The translations under genes and the position numbers were made by a program. Below are positions 15,555 to 23,278 of a stretch of 34,910 nt of DNA, piece after piece. The stretch is from Ferrovibrio sp. (GTDB lineage: Bacteria; Pseudomonadota; Alphaproteobacteria; Ferrovibrionales; Ferrovibrionaceae). Each line of letters opens with the position of its first letter. The stretch's first letter is position 1. The notes under the pieces are model-generated. The model ran no database searches and had not been told where the DNA came from. It saw nothing but the letters and a program-made list of their open reading frames with translations. The stretch covers positions 1 through 34,910 of the forward strand of contig NZ_JAOZVR010000110.1 of the NCBI RefSeq assembly GCF_025869515.1. The letters are read 5' to 3'.

Positions 15555-16178
15555 TCAATCGGTGGCAGCGCTTTCGTCGCTTAGTTTCGAAGCGATGTGA
15601 ATCACGTCTGCGAGGCTTCGCGTGCCGAGCTTCTCCATCATCCGAGCCTTGTAAACCTCGACGGTACGCGGGCTGATGCCAAGGATCGACGCGATGTCGC
15701 GGAACTGCCGGCCGAGCGCAAGATGCCGCATAACCTCGCGCTCGCGCCCGGTCAGACGCGCAACCTTGGATTCCATATCGCTCTGTTCGAGAAACCTGCG
15801 CCGCCTGCTCGCGGCGAAGTCAAGCGCGCTGCGAACGACATCGAGCAGAATCGAGTTCTCCACTGGCTTTTCAAGGAAGTCATAGGCTCCCGCCTTGAGG
15901 GCGTTCCGCACCGTCGAGACGTCGCCGTGCGCGGTCATGATGATGACGGGAAGCAGCGAATCCCGGTTGACCAGTTCCTGATGAACCTGCAATCCGTTCA
16001 GACCCGGCATCTTCAAATCGAGAAGTACGCAGCCGTTGTAGTGGGGTTGCAGCTTGGCGAGGAACTCGTCCCCTGAACTAAAAACTTGCGTTGGAACACC
16101 GCTCAGGTCGAGGAAGGACTTGAGCGCGTCGCGAATCGAGGCATCGTCGTCAACGAAGTAGACCGATTGCGAATTCAT
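15555..16178 (-). CDS. FixJ-type response regulator
   Basis: The 207-residue protein has an N-terminal receiver (VYFVDDDASIRDALKSFL; phosphoacceptor D54 in LLDLKMPG; MTAHGD; EKPVE) and a C-terminal LuxR/FixJ helix-turn-helix (LTGREREVMRHLALGRQFRDIASILGISPRTVEVYKARMMEKL). The ATG at 16178 has an AGGAGGAGG ribosome site seven bases away and overlaps the kinase stop as ATGA, so kinase and regulator are coupled. Phosphorylation by the adjacent MASE1 kinase is the natural reading. Target promoters cannot be identified here; the trehalose, channel and lipoprotein genes downstream on the same strand are candidates. Confidence 0.92.
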   Translation of the reverse strand: MNSQSVYFVDDDASIRDALKSFLDLSGVPTQVFSSGDEFLAKLQPHYNGCVLLDLKMPGLNGLQVHQELVNRDSLLPVIIMTAHGDVSTVRNALKAGAYDFLEKPVENSILLDVVRSALDFAASRRRRFLEQSDMESKVARLTGREREVMRHLALGRQFRDIASILGISPRTVEVYKARMMEKLGTRSLADVIHIASKLSDESAATD

Positions 16179-17827
16179 TTTCTCGCACCTCCTCCTTTGG
16201 TCAGCGGGAAACTCATCAGGAAGCAACTACCGCCGAGGCCAGAAGATTCCAGCTTCAACCCACCCCCGTTCGCCTCGACCAGGGAACGCGCAATCGCCAG
16301 ACCCATGCCCATTCCATTCGACTTGGTGGTATTGAAGGGCTCGAATAGTAACGAAGCGATTTCGGGACCGACACCCGGTCCCGAGTCTCGAATTCTGATG
16401 CAAACGCAACGGTCCTGAAGATCATGTGAAGCTTCGACGATCTTCTTGCCAGAAACATCGATTGAGGCCGCTTCAATGGCGTTCTGCAGGATATTCTGCA
16501 GAGCGTTCTCGACCTGTACGATATCCACGTACAGAGAGATGGCAAGCTCGCGATTGCGCAATTGAATGCGGACGCCTAGCCGTTCCGCGTTGGGGCGCAG
16601 TGATGTTGTCACATTCGCGAGAATCGAGAATGAGTCGATCCATTCAGGACTCGTGGCCCCTCGTTGGTAGAAGTCCCTCAGGCGGGAAACGACGTCGCTG
16701 GCACGCCAGGCTTCGGTCAAGGCCTTGCTCATCATCTCGCGCAACCGTCCCGGATCGATGTCGGACCTGGCGATCAGCGCGTCGCATGCGCCCAGATAGC
16801 CGGTTAACGCGGCGATCGGCTGATTCAACTGATGTGCGAGCGCCGAAGTCATTTCACCTGCCGAAGCGAGTTGCTGCGCTCGGTTCAAGGCGGCCTGTTT
16901 GCCTTGCAGTTCTTCCTGCAGGCGCGAGCGATGCGTGGAAAGGGAACCGAGGGTGAGCCCCGTCACGCACAGGCCTGTCATCAGCAATTGCAACTGTACG
17001 AAGGTCGTCGAGTGGTAGTCCGCGAGTTGAACGCCGACGATCAGCCCAAGCTGGATGACGATCTGCGTCAGCATGGCGCCGGCGAGTCCCCATCGTGTCG
17101 AAATCCAGATCAGTGGCAGAAATAGAATGTAGAACGATCGGTAGGGATAGTCGCCCGCGAAGGCAAACACCAAGCAAAGGCAGGCCACCAGGGAGGCCAA
17201 CTGCAGTCCGACTTCAATGCGCTCCGGTCCGGTAAGCGGACGTGTCACCGAGCGCCGGGTGACCAGGTGCAGCAGCGCCGGCGTTAGCACCAGGATTCCG
17301 TTCAGATCACCAACCCAGTAGCGGAGGGTGTCCAACGCGATATCGCTCGGAGCCACGAGGCCGATCATGGCGTACAGGCCGACGAAGGTAACTGCCAGGA
17401 GAAGGCTGGCGCCTGCAATTGCCAACAGAAAGCTCATGAGATCGCGGGGAGATTCGATTGGCAACTGAAGGCGAGAGTGCCTTGTCAGTGCTCCCGTGGC
17501 CCCGGTATACGCCAGGGTGATAAGCGCCGCGCTAATGCCGGCGGTCCAGTAGTAATGGGTTGGAATGCCGCGGACGACGAGATCGGCAGCGATAGCGGAC
17601 GCGAATAGCGCGGGCCAGTAGCGAAGCCCCGCCCAAAGCAGGAAAAAAACGCTGAGGCCGGGGGGCGGATTGAAGGGTGTGATCCCAAGGGGCACGATCG
17701 GGTAGATGTAGCTTGCCCAGTCGAGGAAGACATACGTTGCGACGTAAGCGAAAACTAACAGCGCGCTGCGCAGCGACCCGTGCTGGTTAGGCAAAATGAG
17801 CCGCTTCGTCGATGCTGACGTGTTCAT
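16175..17827 (-). CDS. MASE1-domain sensor histidine kinase
   Basis: The 550-residue membrane kinase has an N-terminal MASE1-like sensor of about eight helices (about 20-310; FNPPPGLSVFFLLWAGLRYWPA and GDLNGILVLTPALLHL are characteristic). A short coiled coil leads to a HisKA domain with phospho-acceptor H332 (LAHQLNQPIAALTGYL) and then a GHKL ATPase domain (ENALQNILQNAIEAA, DSGPGVGPE, TKSNGMGMGLAIARSL). The HxLNQP form of the H box goes with FixL/DctB-type kinases and FixJ-type regulators, as found next door. GGGAGG ten bases before ATG supports the start. MASE1 ligands are generally unknown. Confidence 0.9.
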   Translation of the reverse strand: MNTSASTKRLILPNQHGSLRSALLVFAYVATYVFLDWASYIYPIVPLGITPFNPPPGLSVFFLLWAGLRYWPALFASAIAADLVVRGIPTHYYWTAGISAALITLAYTGATGALTRHSRLQLPIESPRDLMSFLLAIAGASLLLAVTFVGLYAMIGLVAPSDIALDTLRYWVGDLNGILVLTPALLHLVTRRSVTRPLTGPERIEVGLQLASLVACLCLVFAFAGDYPYRSFYILFLPLIWISTRWGLAGAMLTQIVIQLGLIVGVQLADYHSTTFVQLQLLMTGLCVTGLTLGSLSTHRSRLQEELQGKQAALNRAQQLASAGEMTSALAHQLNQPIAALTGYLGACDALIARSDIDPGRLREMMSKALTEAWRASDVVSRLRDFYQRGATSPEWIDSFSILANVTTSLRPNAERLGVRIQLRNRELAISLYVDIVQVENALQNILQNAIEAASIDVSGKKIVEASHDLQDRCVCIRIRDSGPGVGPEIASLLFEPFNTTKSNGMGMGLAIARSLVEANGGGLKLESSGLGGSCFLMSFPLTKGGGARK

Positions 17828-17916
17828 TCAGTCGTGGCCTCCCTGTCTACGCCCAGCGGTCTCGACAGCGGGTACCACGCGGAGCGACTCTACCTTGAGT
17901 TGGCATGAGCCTTCCG

Positions 17917-19905
17917 CTAATGCAGCTCCCCACCGCCATCATCGGCTCTCAGCACCCGGGATTGGAGGTCCACGGTCACCGTCGGAAGGGGCGCGGTATC
18001 CCAGACTGCGGCGTCTTTTACCGAACCCGTCGAGGGCACTTGCATCGCCAACAGCCGCGCACGGTCGTCCCCCGACAGGGGCTTCACGAAATGCGCGTTG
18101 AAGCCCGCTTCGAGCGATTTTCGGCGAATATCGCTGTCTCCCCACCCGGTCAGCGCAACAATCAGCATGCTGGCACCGGCTGGCGTCTGTCTCAGACGCC
18201 TACAAAGTTCGAGGCCATCCATCTCCGGCATCCCGATGTCCAGGATGGCGAGATCAGGTGAACTCACTGCGGCGAGTTCCAGAGCCATCGCCCCACTGTC
18301 TGCGACCTCTGCAAGATGCCCGTCCATTTGCAGAATGATCGCCAAGGCCTGCGCTGCATCGACATTGTCGTCGACCACGAGTATGCGGCGTGCCGCTGTC
18401 GGCTCCTGGGGTATCTGGGCGGGCGAAGAGCGAAGGGTCGCAACGGTCGTTAGCACAGTGGGCAAGCTGACGACAGCGGTAGTTCCGTGTCCCAGTCCCT
18501 CGCTTCTAACCGAAAGGGTGCCGCCATGGAGAGCGACCAGCGTTTGCGCAAACGATAGTCCGATACCCAGTCCTCGCGGCGACCCGCCCTCAGGTTCCGG
18601 GACCTGCCAAAACAGGTCAAAAATCCGCTCCAGATACTGGGAAGGAATCCCCCTGCCAGTGTCAACGATCGAGATCTCAACGAGATTGCCGAGATTTCGG
18701 GTGCTGAGTGTGATCGTTGCCCCCGGCGGGCTAAAGCGCGACGCATTGTTGACGAGATTGGCGAACACCTGGGTCATTCGCACCAGATCGCCGTCGATCT
18801 CCTGAGCGATCGTCATACCCTCCAGTTCGATCTTTTGCATGAAGCGATCGAGCAGCGGCTGTACGGTCTCGATGGACGTCTCGATGATGCGACCGAGGGG
18901 CAGCCGCTGCCGCTCGAGGGTGATCTTGCCGTGTGTGATTCGGGATACGTCCAGAAGGTTATCGAGTAGTTGGCCGATATGGCCGAGCTGTCGCTCCATC
19001 GTGGCATGTGTAGCAACGATCGCTTGCGATTCCGGCAGGCTTCGCCGAAGAACTTCCAAGCCGTTGCTCAGGGGGGCGAGCGGATTGCGCATCTCATGCG
19101 CCAGGGTGGCGATGAAAAGGTCTTTCTGCTGATCTTCGTGACGGAGCCGCTGTTCGAGGCGAACACGCTCCGTAATATCGGCTGCCGCGCCCGTCAGATG
19201 CCGCTTCCCGGCAGCCGTTTCAACGACCCGAGCGCGGTCCCCGAGCCAGCGTAAGCTACCGTCCACGCATCGAGCGCGGTACTCGCAGTAGTACCCTGAT
19301 CCTTCGTCGATCGCCGACCGGACGGCTGCCTCCAATCGCGGGCGATCGTCAGGATCGACCAATTCGAGGAAGTCGACATAAGGTTGGTCGCCGAGTCCGA
19401 AAAGCTCCATGGCGTTTTCCGAGCGAACCACCGTAACGTCAGAGAGATCCCAGTCCCAAACCACCATCCTGCCGGCATCGACCGTGATCTGGAAGCGACG
19501 ATTAAGCCAACTGGCGGATTGCTCGGCATCGCGCAGGGCATCGGCTTGCATCTGAACGCGTCGACGACCCCGATGCATCGAACCGCAGATCAGAACAATA
19601 CAGGAGGCCGTAATCACGAACACAACCCACACGATCTGGTCGACCTGACCCACGGCCCAGGGAATTCCCGCCGGTGGAAGCGCCGTAGCCAAGGCGACCG
19701 CACCCATCGCGATCGCTACGACTCCGGCACGGGTACTGAAGCTGCCCGCGAAAAGAACGGCGACCAGAAACGGTACCAGAGGCGTTTTCAGGGCAACGGC
19801 AGGACCCAGTGCGATATACAAGCCGGTCGCCAGCATGGCGGCTGCGACCGCGATCAGAAGATCACGAGGCCACCCCACCACGATTGTTTGCGCACTCGTT
19901 TTCAT
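17917..19905 (-). CDS. hybrid sensor histidine kinase with PAS and receiver domains
   Basis: The 662-residue protein has four or so N-terminal membrane segments (about 12-110), as in the DUF4118/KdpD-like membrane region. A PAS domain follows (about 135-245; WDWDLSDVTVVRSENAMELFG, LTGAAADITER), then a HisKA domain with H270 (LAHEMRNPLAPL). Next are an ATPase domain (VFANLVNNASRFSPPG, DTGRGIP, GLGIGLSFAQTLV) and a C-terminal receiver (ILVVDDNVDAAQAL; D556 in LAILDIGMPEMDG; ALTGWGD; VKPL). There is no DNA-binding output, so the signal probably passes to another regulator. ATG at 19905 was preferred to codon 1 of the longer frame because it leads straight into the first helix. It stands upstream of the MASE1/FixJ pair on the same strand. 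Confidence 0.9.
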   Translation of the reverse strand: MKTSAQTIVVGWPRDLLIAVAAAMLATGLYIALGPAVALKTPLVPFLVAVLFAGSFSTRAGVVAIAMGAVALATALPPAGIPWAVGQVDQIVWVVFVITASCIVLICGSMHRGRRRVQMQADALRDAEQSASWLNRRFQITVDAGRMVVWDWDLSDVTVVRSENAMELFGLGDQPYVDFLELVDPDDRPRLEAAVRSAIDEGSGYYCEYRARCVDGSLRWLGDRARVVETAAGKRHLTGAAADITERVRLEQRLRHEDQQKDLFIATLAHEMRNPLAPLSNGLEVLRRSLPESQAIVATHATMERQLGHIGQLLDNLLDVSRITHGKITLERQRLPLGRIIETSIETVQPLLDRFMQKIELEGMTIAQEIDGDLVRMTQVFANLVNNASRFSPPGATITLSTRNLGNLVEISIVDTGRGIPSQYLERIFDLFWQVPEPEGGSPRGLGIGLSFAQTLVALHGGTLSVRSEGLGHGTTAVVSLPTVLTTVATLRSSPAQIPQEPTAARRILVVDDNVDAAQALAIILQMDGHLAEVADSGAMALELAAVSSPDLAILDIGMPEMDGLELCRRLRQTPAGASMLIVALTGWGDSDIRRKSLEAGFNAHFVKPLSGDDRARLLAMQVPSTGSVKDAAVWDTAPLPTVTVDLQSRVLRADDGGGELH

Positions 19906-20011
19906 ATCCTGACGCCTCTCCGTGGCATACGATACCGTGCATGCGGCCAATCGTTCCGTTCAGTTTGGTCTCCGTGGTCCTCGGCGCGCGTCAAGGTAGT
20001 TGCCGCCTCAT

Positions 20012-20190
20012 TCATGCAGCGAGCCGCTTAAAGGTTTCGTCGACGTGCGTGTTGATGACGCTGTCGCGTTCGGGGTTGAGGGCGACGGCGGTCACCGGTG
20101 ACCAGTCGCGAGTGGCGCCTGACCAGCGCGCCGGGTTGAGCTCACGCGCCTTGATGTAGAGGTTGTGGCGTGCAGAGATGGTCGGTATTC
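20012..20190 (-). pseudogene. C-terminal remnant of an IS3-family transposase
   Basis: A minus-strand frame ending at the TGA at 20012 reads ISARHNLYIKARELNPARWS, then GATRDWSPV and ALNPERD. NPxRW-TR-W-PV-LNPERD is the end of a group of IS3-type OrfB proteins. Everything upstream of it has been lost; the ClC gene stop lies only a few bases from its broken edge. This marks an old insertion or recombination joint inside the 15.4-kb element, between the hybrid kinase and the ClC gene. Confidence 0.6.
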
Positions 20191-20196
20191 CGGCTG

Positions 20197-21507
20197 CTAT
20201 CCCAGTCGCCCCGGTCCGGCTTGGTCGATTTGCCGCAGGAAGGGTTTAGCTAGTGCGCGGTAGAGTGGCTCCTTGCACAGCAACCGCGACACGCCGAGCG
20301 CGAGGAAGCAGGTCGCGAGCATGGGCAGAATGAGCGAATGGTCGTCGACCATTTCCATGACAATCACTGCCCCGGTCAACGGCGACTGGGTAACGCCGGT
20401 GAAATAGCCCACCATTCCGAGGACGATCATTGTCGCGAGTGATGTCTGCGGCACGAGTGGTGAGAGTGCCGCCCCAATGCCAGCGCCAGTGGAAAGCGAC
20501 GGTGAGAAAAGGCCGCCGGGCATTCCCGTGAGATAGGACGCAAGGGTCGCGAGCCACTTCAATATCGGAAATAGCAGGCCAGGCGACACCTCGCCGGTGA
20601 GCAAGCCATGGGCTTGCTCGTAGCCGGATCCGTATGTCGCGCCGTGGGAAACGAGTCCGAGTGCGGAAACGATCAGTCCAAGACTCGCTGCCATAAAAAC
20701 CGCTTTGCGCGTCGACAGCGGGGCGAGCAGGTCGCTCCCTCTGACCAGAATTCGCGCGAACAGGCCGCCAAGAAGGCCGCCGCTTACGCCGCAGAGAGGC
20801 ACGGCAATCCATGCCCGCCACGTCAGCAAATGCGCATTGGCCACGCCAAAATAGGTGTAGTTGCCGAGCAAACCCGTGGCGACGACACCGGCCAACACCA
20901 CTGCAGTAATCAACGTACCGGTCGTTCGCTCCTCGAATGATCGCGCCATCTCCTCAACCGCGAACACGATGCCGGCGATCGGCGTATTGAAGGCGGCGGC
21001 CAGTCCAGCAGCCCCGCCCGCAAGCACCAAGCCGCGCCGAAGCTGTTCAGAAGGAAAATGCGCGAAGCGTCCTAGCGCATCCATGATGGACGCGCCGATG
21101 TGCACTGTCGGCCCTTCGCGCCCGATTGAAGCCCCGCTAAGAAGGCCCACTAGCATCAGCGCAATTTTGCCCGCTGCGATACGCAACGAAAGCAAGCGGG
21201 AGCGCTGAATGTCGTCCGCCGCCGCCAGCGCGGCAATGGCTTGCGGAATTCCGCTGCCTTTGGCTGCGGGGGAAAACCGGCGCGTTAGATAGACCGCCGC
21301 AGCAAACCCGAACGGCGTGATGAATGGTGCTGCGAGCGGCCATCTCACGATCATTTTATCGTGATAGCGGATCGCCCACCCGCATGCATCGGCGAACACA
21401 ACTGCAACCAACCCGACCGCAATGGCGCCACACCAGAAAACCGCTCGAGCCTGCCAGACCATGAGAAATGGATTGCGGTTCGCGTGCGCGTCTTGAGAGA
21501 GGTTCAT
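20197..21507 (-). CDS. ClC-family chloride channel / H+-coupled anion antiporter
   Basis: The 436-residue membrane protein contains the three selectivity-filter blocks: GSGIPQ (about 85), GREGPTVHIGA (about 127, with the gating glutamate) and GMPGGLFSPSLSTGAG (about 335). A glutamate pair in VFAVEEMARSF occupies the position of the internal proton-transfer glutamate, which favours 2Cl-/H+ exchange over a passive channel. No C-terminal CBS domains are present. It is the outermost cargo gene at the right end of the 15.4-kb element. Bacterial relatives support extreme acid resistance or osmotic and anion balance. The start ATG at 21507 has only a weak ribosome site. Confidence 0.92.
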   Translation of the reverse strand: MNLSQDAHANRNPFLMVWQARAVFWCGAIAVGLVAVVFADACGWAIRYHDKMIVRWPLAAPFITPFGFAAAVYLTRRFSPAAKGSGIPQAIAALAAADDIQRSRLLSLRIAAGKIALMLVGLLSGASIGREGPTVHIGASIMDALGRFAHFPSEQLRRGLVLAGGAAGLAAAFNTPIAGIVFAVEEMARSFEERTTGTLITAVVLAGVVATGLLGNYTYFGVANAHLLTWRAWIAVPLCGVSGGLLGGLFARILVRGSDLLAPLSTRKAVFMAASLGLIVSALGLVSHGATYGSGYEQAHGLLTGEVSPGLLFPILKWLATLASYLTGMPGGLFSPSLSTGAGIGAALSPLVPQTSLATMIVLGMVGYFTGVTQSPLTGAVIVMEMVDDHSLILPMLATCFLALGVSRLLCKEPLYRALAKPFLRQIDQAGPGRLG

Positions 21508-21570
21508 GGCGCTATTCTACCGAGATGGCTTTTGGCAACCCGCTTGGACAGCCATGGATTAAAGGACAGA

Positions 21571-21644
21571 TGTCATTGGTCAATCTATGCGGCAATAGCG
21601 GTCAGCCAATTTGGAGACCGTGGTCAGTTCAATGGCGTTCTACA
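21571..21644 (-). repeat. right terminal repeat array of the 15.4-kb element
   Basis: Complements of TGACC occur at 21622-21626, 21600-21604 and 21578-21582, an exact 22-base period. Read inward from 21644 the first TGACC starts at offset 19, as at the left end. The array is inverted relative to 6196-6270. Confidence 0.75.
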
Positions 21645-21650
21645 GGCAGT
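21645..21650. repeat. target-site duplication, right copy (GGCAGT)
   Basis: Second copy of the six bases at 6190-6195, directly outside the terminal TACA (plus strand) of the element. Confidence 0.8.
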
Positions 21651-21803
21651 GGTGCGTGAGCCGATCGAGCAGCGCGGTGGTGAGCTTCGGATCGACGAAG
21701 ACGTTGCTCCACTCGGCGAAGACCAGATTGGTCGTGATGATCACGCTGGTGTGCTCGTAGAGCTTCGAGAGCAGGTGAAATATCAGCATCTGTGGCCGTC
21801 CCC
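21651..21803 (-). pseudogene. istB: istB internal fragment (IS21-family helper ATPase)
   Basis: The minus strand encodes [35 protein letters not shown] and [14 protein letters not shown], a standard internal part of IstB downstream of the Walker B region. It breaks at the target duplication of the 15.4-kb element; its continuation HIVETGNESYRF is at 6071-6195. Upstream of about 21803 the match stops where the 80-bp repeats begin, so the N-terminal two thirds and istA are gone. Confidence 0.8.
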
Positions 21804-21805
21804 CA

Positions 21806-21965
21806 AATCAGCGCCAAACAGGTGGAGTCCCCCTGATCACGGGGATGAAGCAACCCCCGTTGAAGGGGGGTTCAATCATCCCCGCAATCAGCGCCAAACA
21901 GGTGGCGATACCCCTGATCACGGGGATGCGGCAACCCCCGTTGAACGGGGGTTGATTCATCCCCG
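21806..21965. repeat. two tandem 80-bp repeat units with internal palindromes
   Basis: Units begin at 21806 and 21886 with the identical AATCAGCGCCAAACAGGTGG. Both contain CCCCTGATCACGGGGATG and a CAACCCCCGTTGAA-type arm. In the second unit AACCCCCGTT-g-AACGGGGGTT is a perfect ten-base inverted repeat. Repeats plus stem structures next to an AT-rich stretch suggest a protein-binding array at an origin. No cas genes or spacer-repeat period are present. Confidence 0.7.
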
Positions 21966-22010
21966 AGCGGGGGTTGATTCATCCCCGAACGGGGGTTGAT
22001 TCATCCCCGC
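21945..22010. repeat. three 22-bp direct repeats, iteron-like
   Basis: The 21-base core CGGGGGTTGATTCATCCCCG (one flanking base varies) starts at 21945, 21967 and 21989, an exact 22-base period. The end of the 80-bp array overlaps the first copy. Two-turn spacing and the following AT-rich DNA are typical of iterons bound by a replication initiator. No initiator gene is recognised nearby. Confidence 0.65.
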
Positions 22011-22017
22011 AATCCAT

Positions 22018-22083
22018 CGCGCGCGCACGCGCGTATATATATAAAGAAGTAACCTCTACTAGAAGTAACAACTTAGAAGTTAC
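22018..22083. other. alternating pyrimidine-purine tract and AGAAGTAAC repeats
   Basis: Positions 22018-22043 are 26 bases of perfect pyrimidine-purine alternation, first CG-rich then TA-rich, favouring Z-form or easily melted DNA. AGAAGTAAC follows at 22045 and 22061, with AGAAGTTAC at 22075. Together with the adjacent 22-bp repeats this looks like a DNA-unwinding region. A role as replication or transfer origin is inferred. Confidence 0.5.
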
Positions 22084-22150
22084 TACTACGAGATAGTGAA
22101 AGGGGTACAGGGGAAAACAACCCCAGCACTGAGCGGGAGCTTGAGTTGCT

Positions 22151-22188
22151 CGAGGGGCAAGCCCCTCGTTGATCGGCTGAAGCCGATC
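22151..22188. repeat. pair of tight hairpins
   Basis: CGAGGGGC-aa-GCCCCTCG (22151-22168) is followed two bases later by GATCGGCT-ga-AGCCGATC (22171-22188). Both have eight-base perfect stems and two-base loops, like the paired hairpins at 11-41. Confidence 0.6.
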
Positions 22189-22697
22189 CTGCTCGTAGTC
22201 TCAACAAAAATTTCTGGAAAGACTGGCTACCTGATGACGAGCGCGAGAACGATGACCAGCAGGAAGCCAGTTCGCCCGAAACGCCATCCCGAGCCCACTT
22301 CACCTGCAGGCCAAGATCTGCTGGCCTGCCGTTGGAGCAAAGCTCAACCAGAACCTGGCCAGCAAGCTCTGGCTGTGCTGCAAAACGACTCGGCTCCCTT
22401 CGGATCGCTCATGTGGCCTTAAAAATTGTCGAAGAGGGCTTAACGAGTGCGCTGGCAGCGTTTTTAGGGTGTTATCCATACCTAGGCTGCGGTTCTGGAT
22501 TTTCGCGCCTTAGAGGGCCGAATTAGAGGCCGCGGTGGAAGTCGAGGATGGGCTGGTCATCGTACAGCTCATCAAAGCCTAAGTGAGCGCGAGGTGCGCT
22601 TTGTCCGATCATGAGCTGATCCGACCGCGTGCATGCAGTGGTGATTTTGCTGCTACTTCGTCCATAGATGACGAATCCCGAATCAACCGACGTCGCT
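22189..22697. other. stretch without a recognisable gene
   Basis: A plus-strand frame is open from just after the hairpins to a stop near 22525 and begins ARSLNKNFWKDWLPDDEREN, which looks protein-like, but it has no start codon with a ribosome site and loses this character after about 40 residues. It may be the end of a truncated replication or partition gene. A minus-strand frame at 22523-22777 ending LGFDELYDDQPILDFHRGL also looks partly protein-like but is unrecognised. Confidence 0.25.
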
Positions 22698-22850
22698 TTA
22701 CAGCCGCTGAGCCGCAACGAGAGGCACAGCACGCCGCAGCGGGCGAAAAGAAACGCAAACCTCCACTTCACGCCCAAGGCGGTGAAGGATCGTCATCAGT
22801 CGGTCCACCGTAAAACGATCGAGCTTTGCCCCGCGAATGCGGGAGAAATC
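22698..22850 (-). pseudogene. C-terminal remnant of an XRE/HigA-like antitoxin
   Basis: The minus strand ends with DFSRIRGAKLDRFTVDRLMT followed by ILHRLGREVEVCVSFRP. This matches the second half of the helix-turn-helix antitoxins (COG5606 type) whose consensus reads SRIR-G-L-RFT-DRLM-IL-LG-VEV. The upstream half in the same frame does not continue convincingly, and no RelE/HigB toxin is visible, so the gene looks broken. Identification is by pattern only. Confidence 0.45.
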
Positions 22851-22993
22851 AGCGGCGGCGACACGATACGATCTTGCGTAGGGCCGAAAACCTGCTCTCG
22901 TGAAACAGGACAAACCGGCAATGACGAACCTTGCAAACAAGGTACAGATTGCTTGATCCACGAGGCGATGCGGCCATTTCGGATCCGCTTCCC

Positions 22994-23278
22994 TCAATTG
23001 TGGGTGGTCGTCGAGCTTTTGGGCGGCTCTTCGATATCGCAGGGCATACGCTCGTTGGTCACGTCCATCCCTCGCGCGCGGCGGCAGAGTCGATCGAGAG
23101 TTTTGTGGTCCTTGTCGGTCGCTGTCAGAGTCGTCGCCTCGTGGTGGATGGCACGAATCAACGGATACAGGAGGGCCGTCACGTCGCCCTTGTAGCCGGC
23201 GCAGGGGCCAAACTGAGGGGCGATATACGCACTGTTCACATCGTCCCGATGCGCGACCGACTCCTCCAGCGCATGCAT
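22994..23278 (-). CDS. hypothetical protein
   Basis: A 94-residue frame starting MHALEESVAHRDDVNSAYIA and containing PQFGPCAGYKGDVTALLYPL, followed by an acidic-basic helical tail. The composition looks protein-like but I recognise no family. Starting eight codons earlier (23302) is possible; neither start has a convincing ribosome site. It would diverge from the plus-strand frame at 23277 with a two-base overlap, which makes it likely that at least one of the two is truncated or not expressed. Confidence 0.35.
   Translation of the reverse strand: MHALEESVAHRDDVNSAYIAPQFGPCAGYKGDVTALLYPLIRAIHHEATTLTATDKDHKTLDRLCRRARGMDVTNERMPCDIEEPPKSSTTTHN

Larger units (their letters stand above)
6196..21644. 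mobile_element. 15.4-kb transposon-like element with IS21-type ends, inserted in istB
   Basis: The element starts TGCAAATAGCCAT and ends, read inward from the right, TGTAGAACGCCAT; the first 23 bases of the two ends agree at 14 positions. Each end has three TGACC motifs (starts 6214, 6237, 6259; complements starting 21622, 21600, 21578) at 22-23 base intervals. It is bounded by the duplication GGCAGT. Joining the flanks at one duplication copy restores istB in frame as [16 protein letters not shown]. The interior holds ion transport, trehalose and signalling genes and one IS3-family remnant, but no intact transposase, so movement would require proteins acting in trans, plausibly IstA/IstB. 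Boundaries are seen directly; the mechanism is inferred. Confidence 0.8.

Noticed and set aside
21806..22010. CRISPR-like array (GGGGATGAA-type repeats with stems)
   Set aside because: The repeats recur at 80 and 22 bases with near-identical interiors rather than unique spacers, and no cas genes are present.
22096..22422. 108-residue plus-strand frame after the repeat field
   Set aside because: It runs through the hairpins, has no ribosome site and its composition is not protein-like; a different frame there looks better but is also incomplete.
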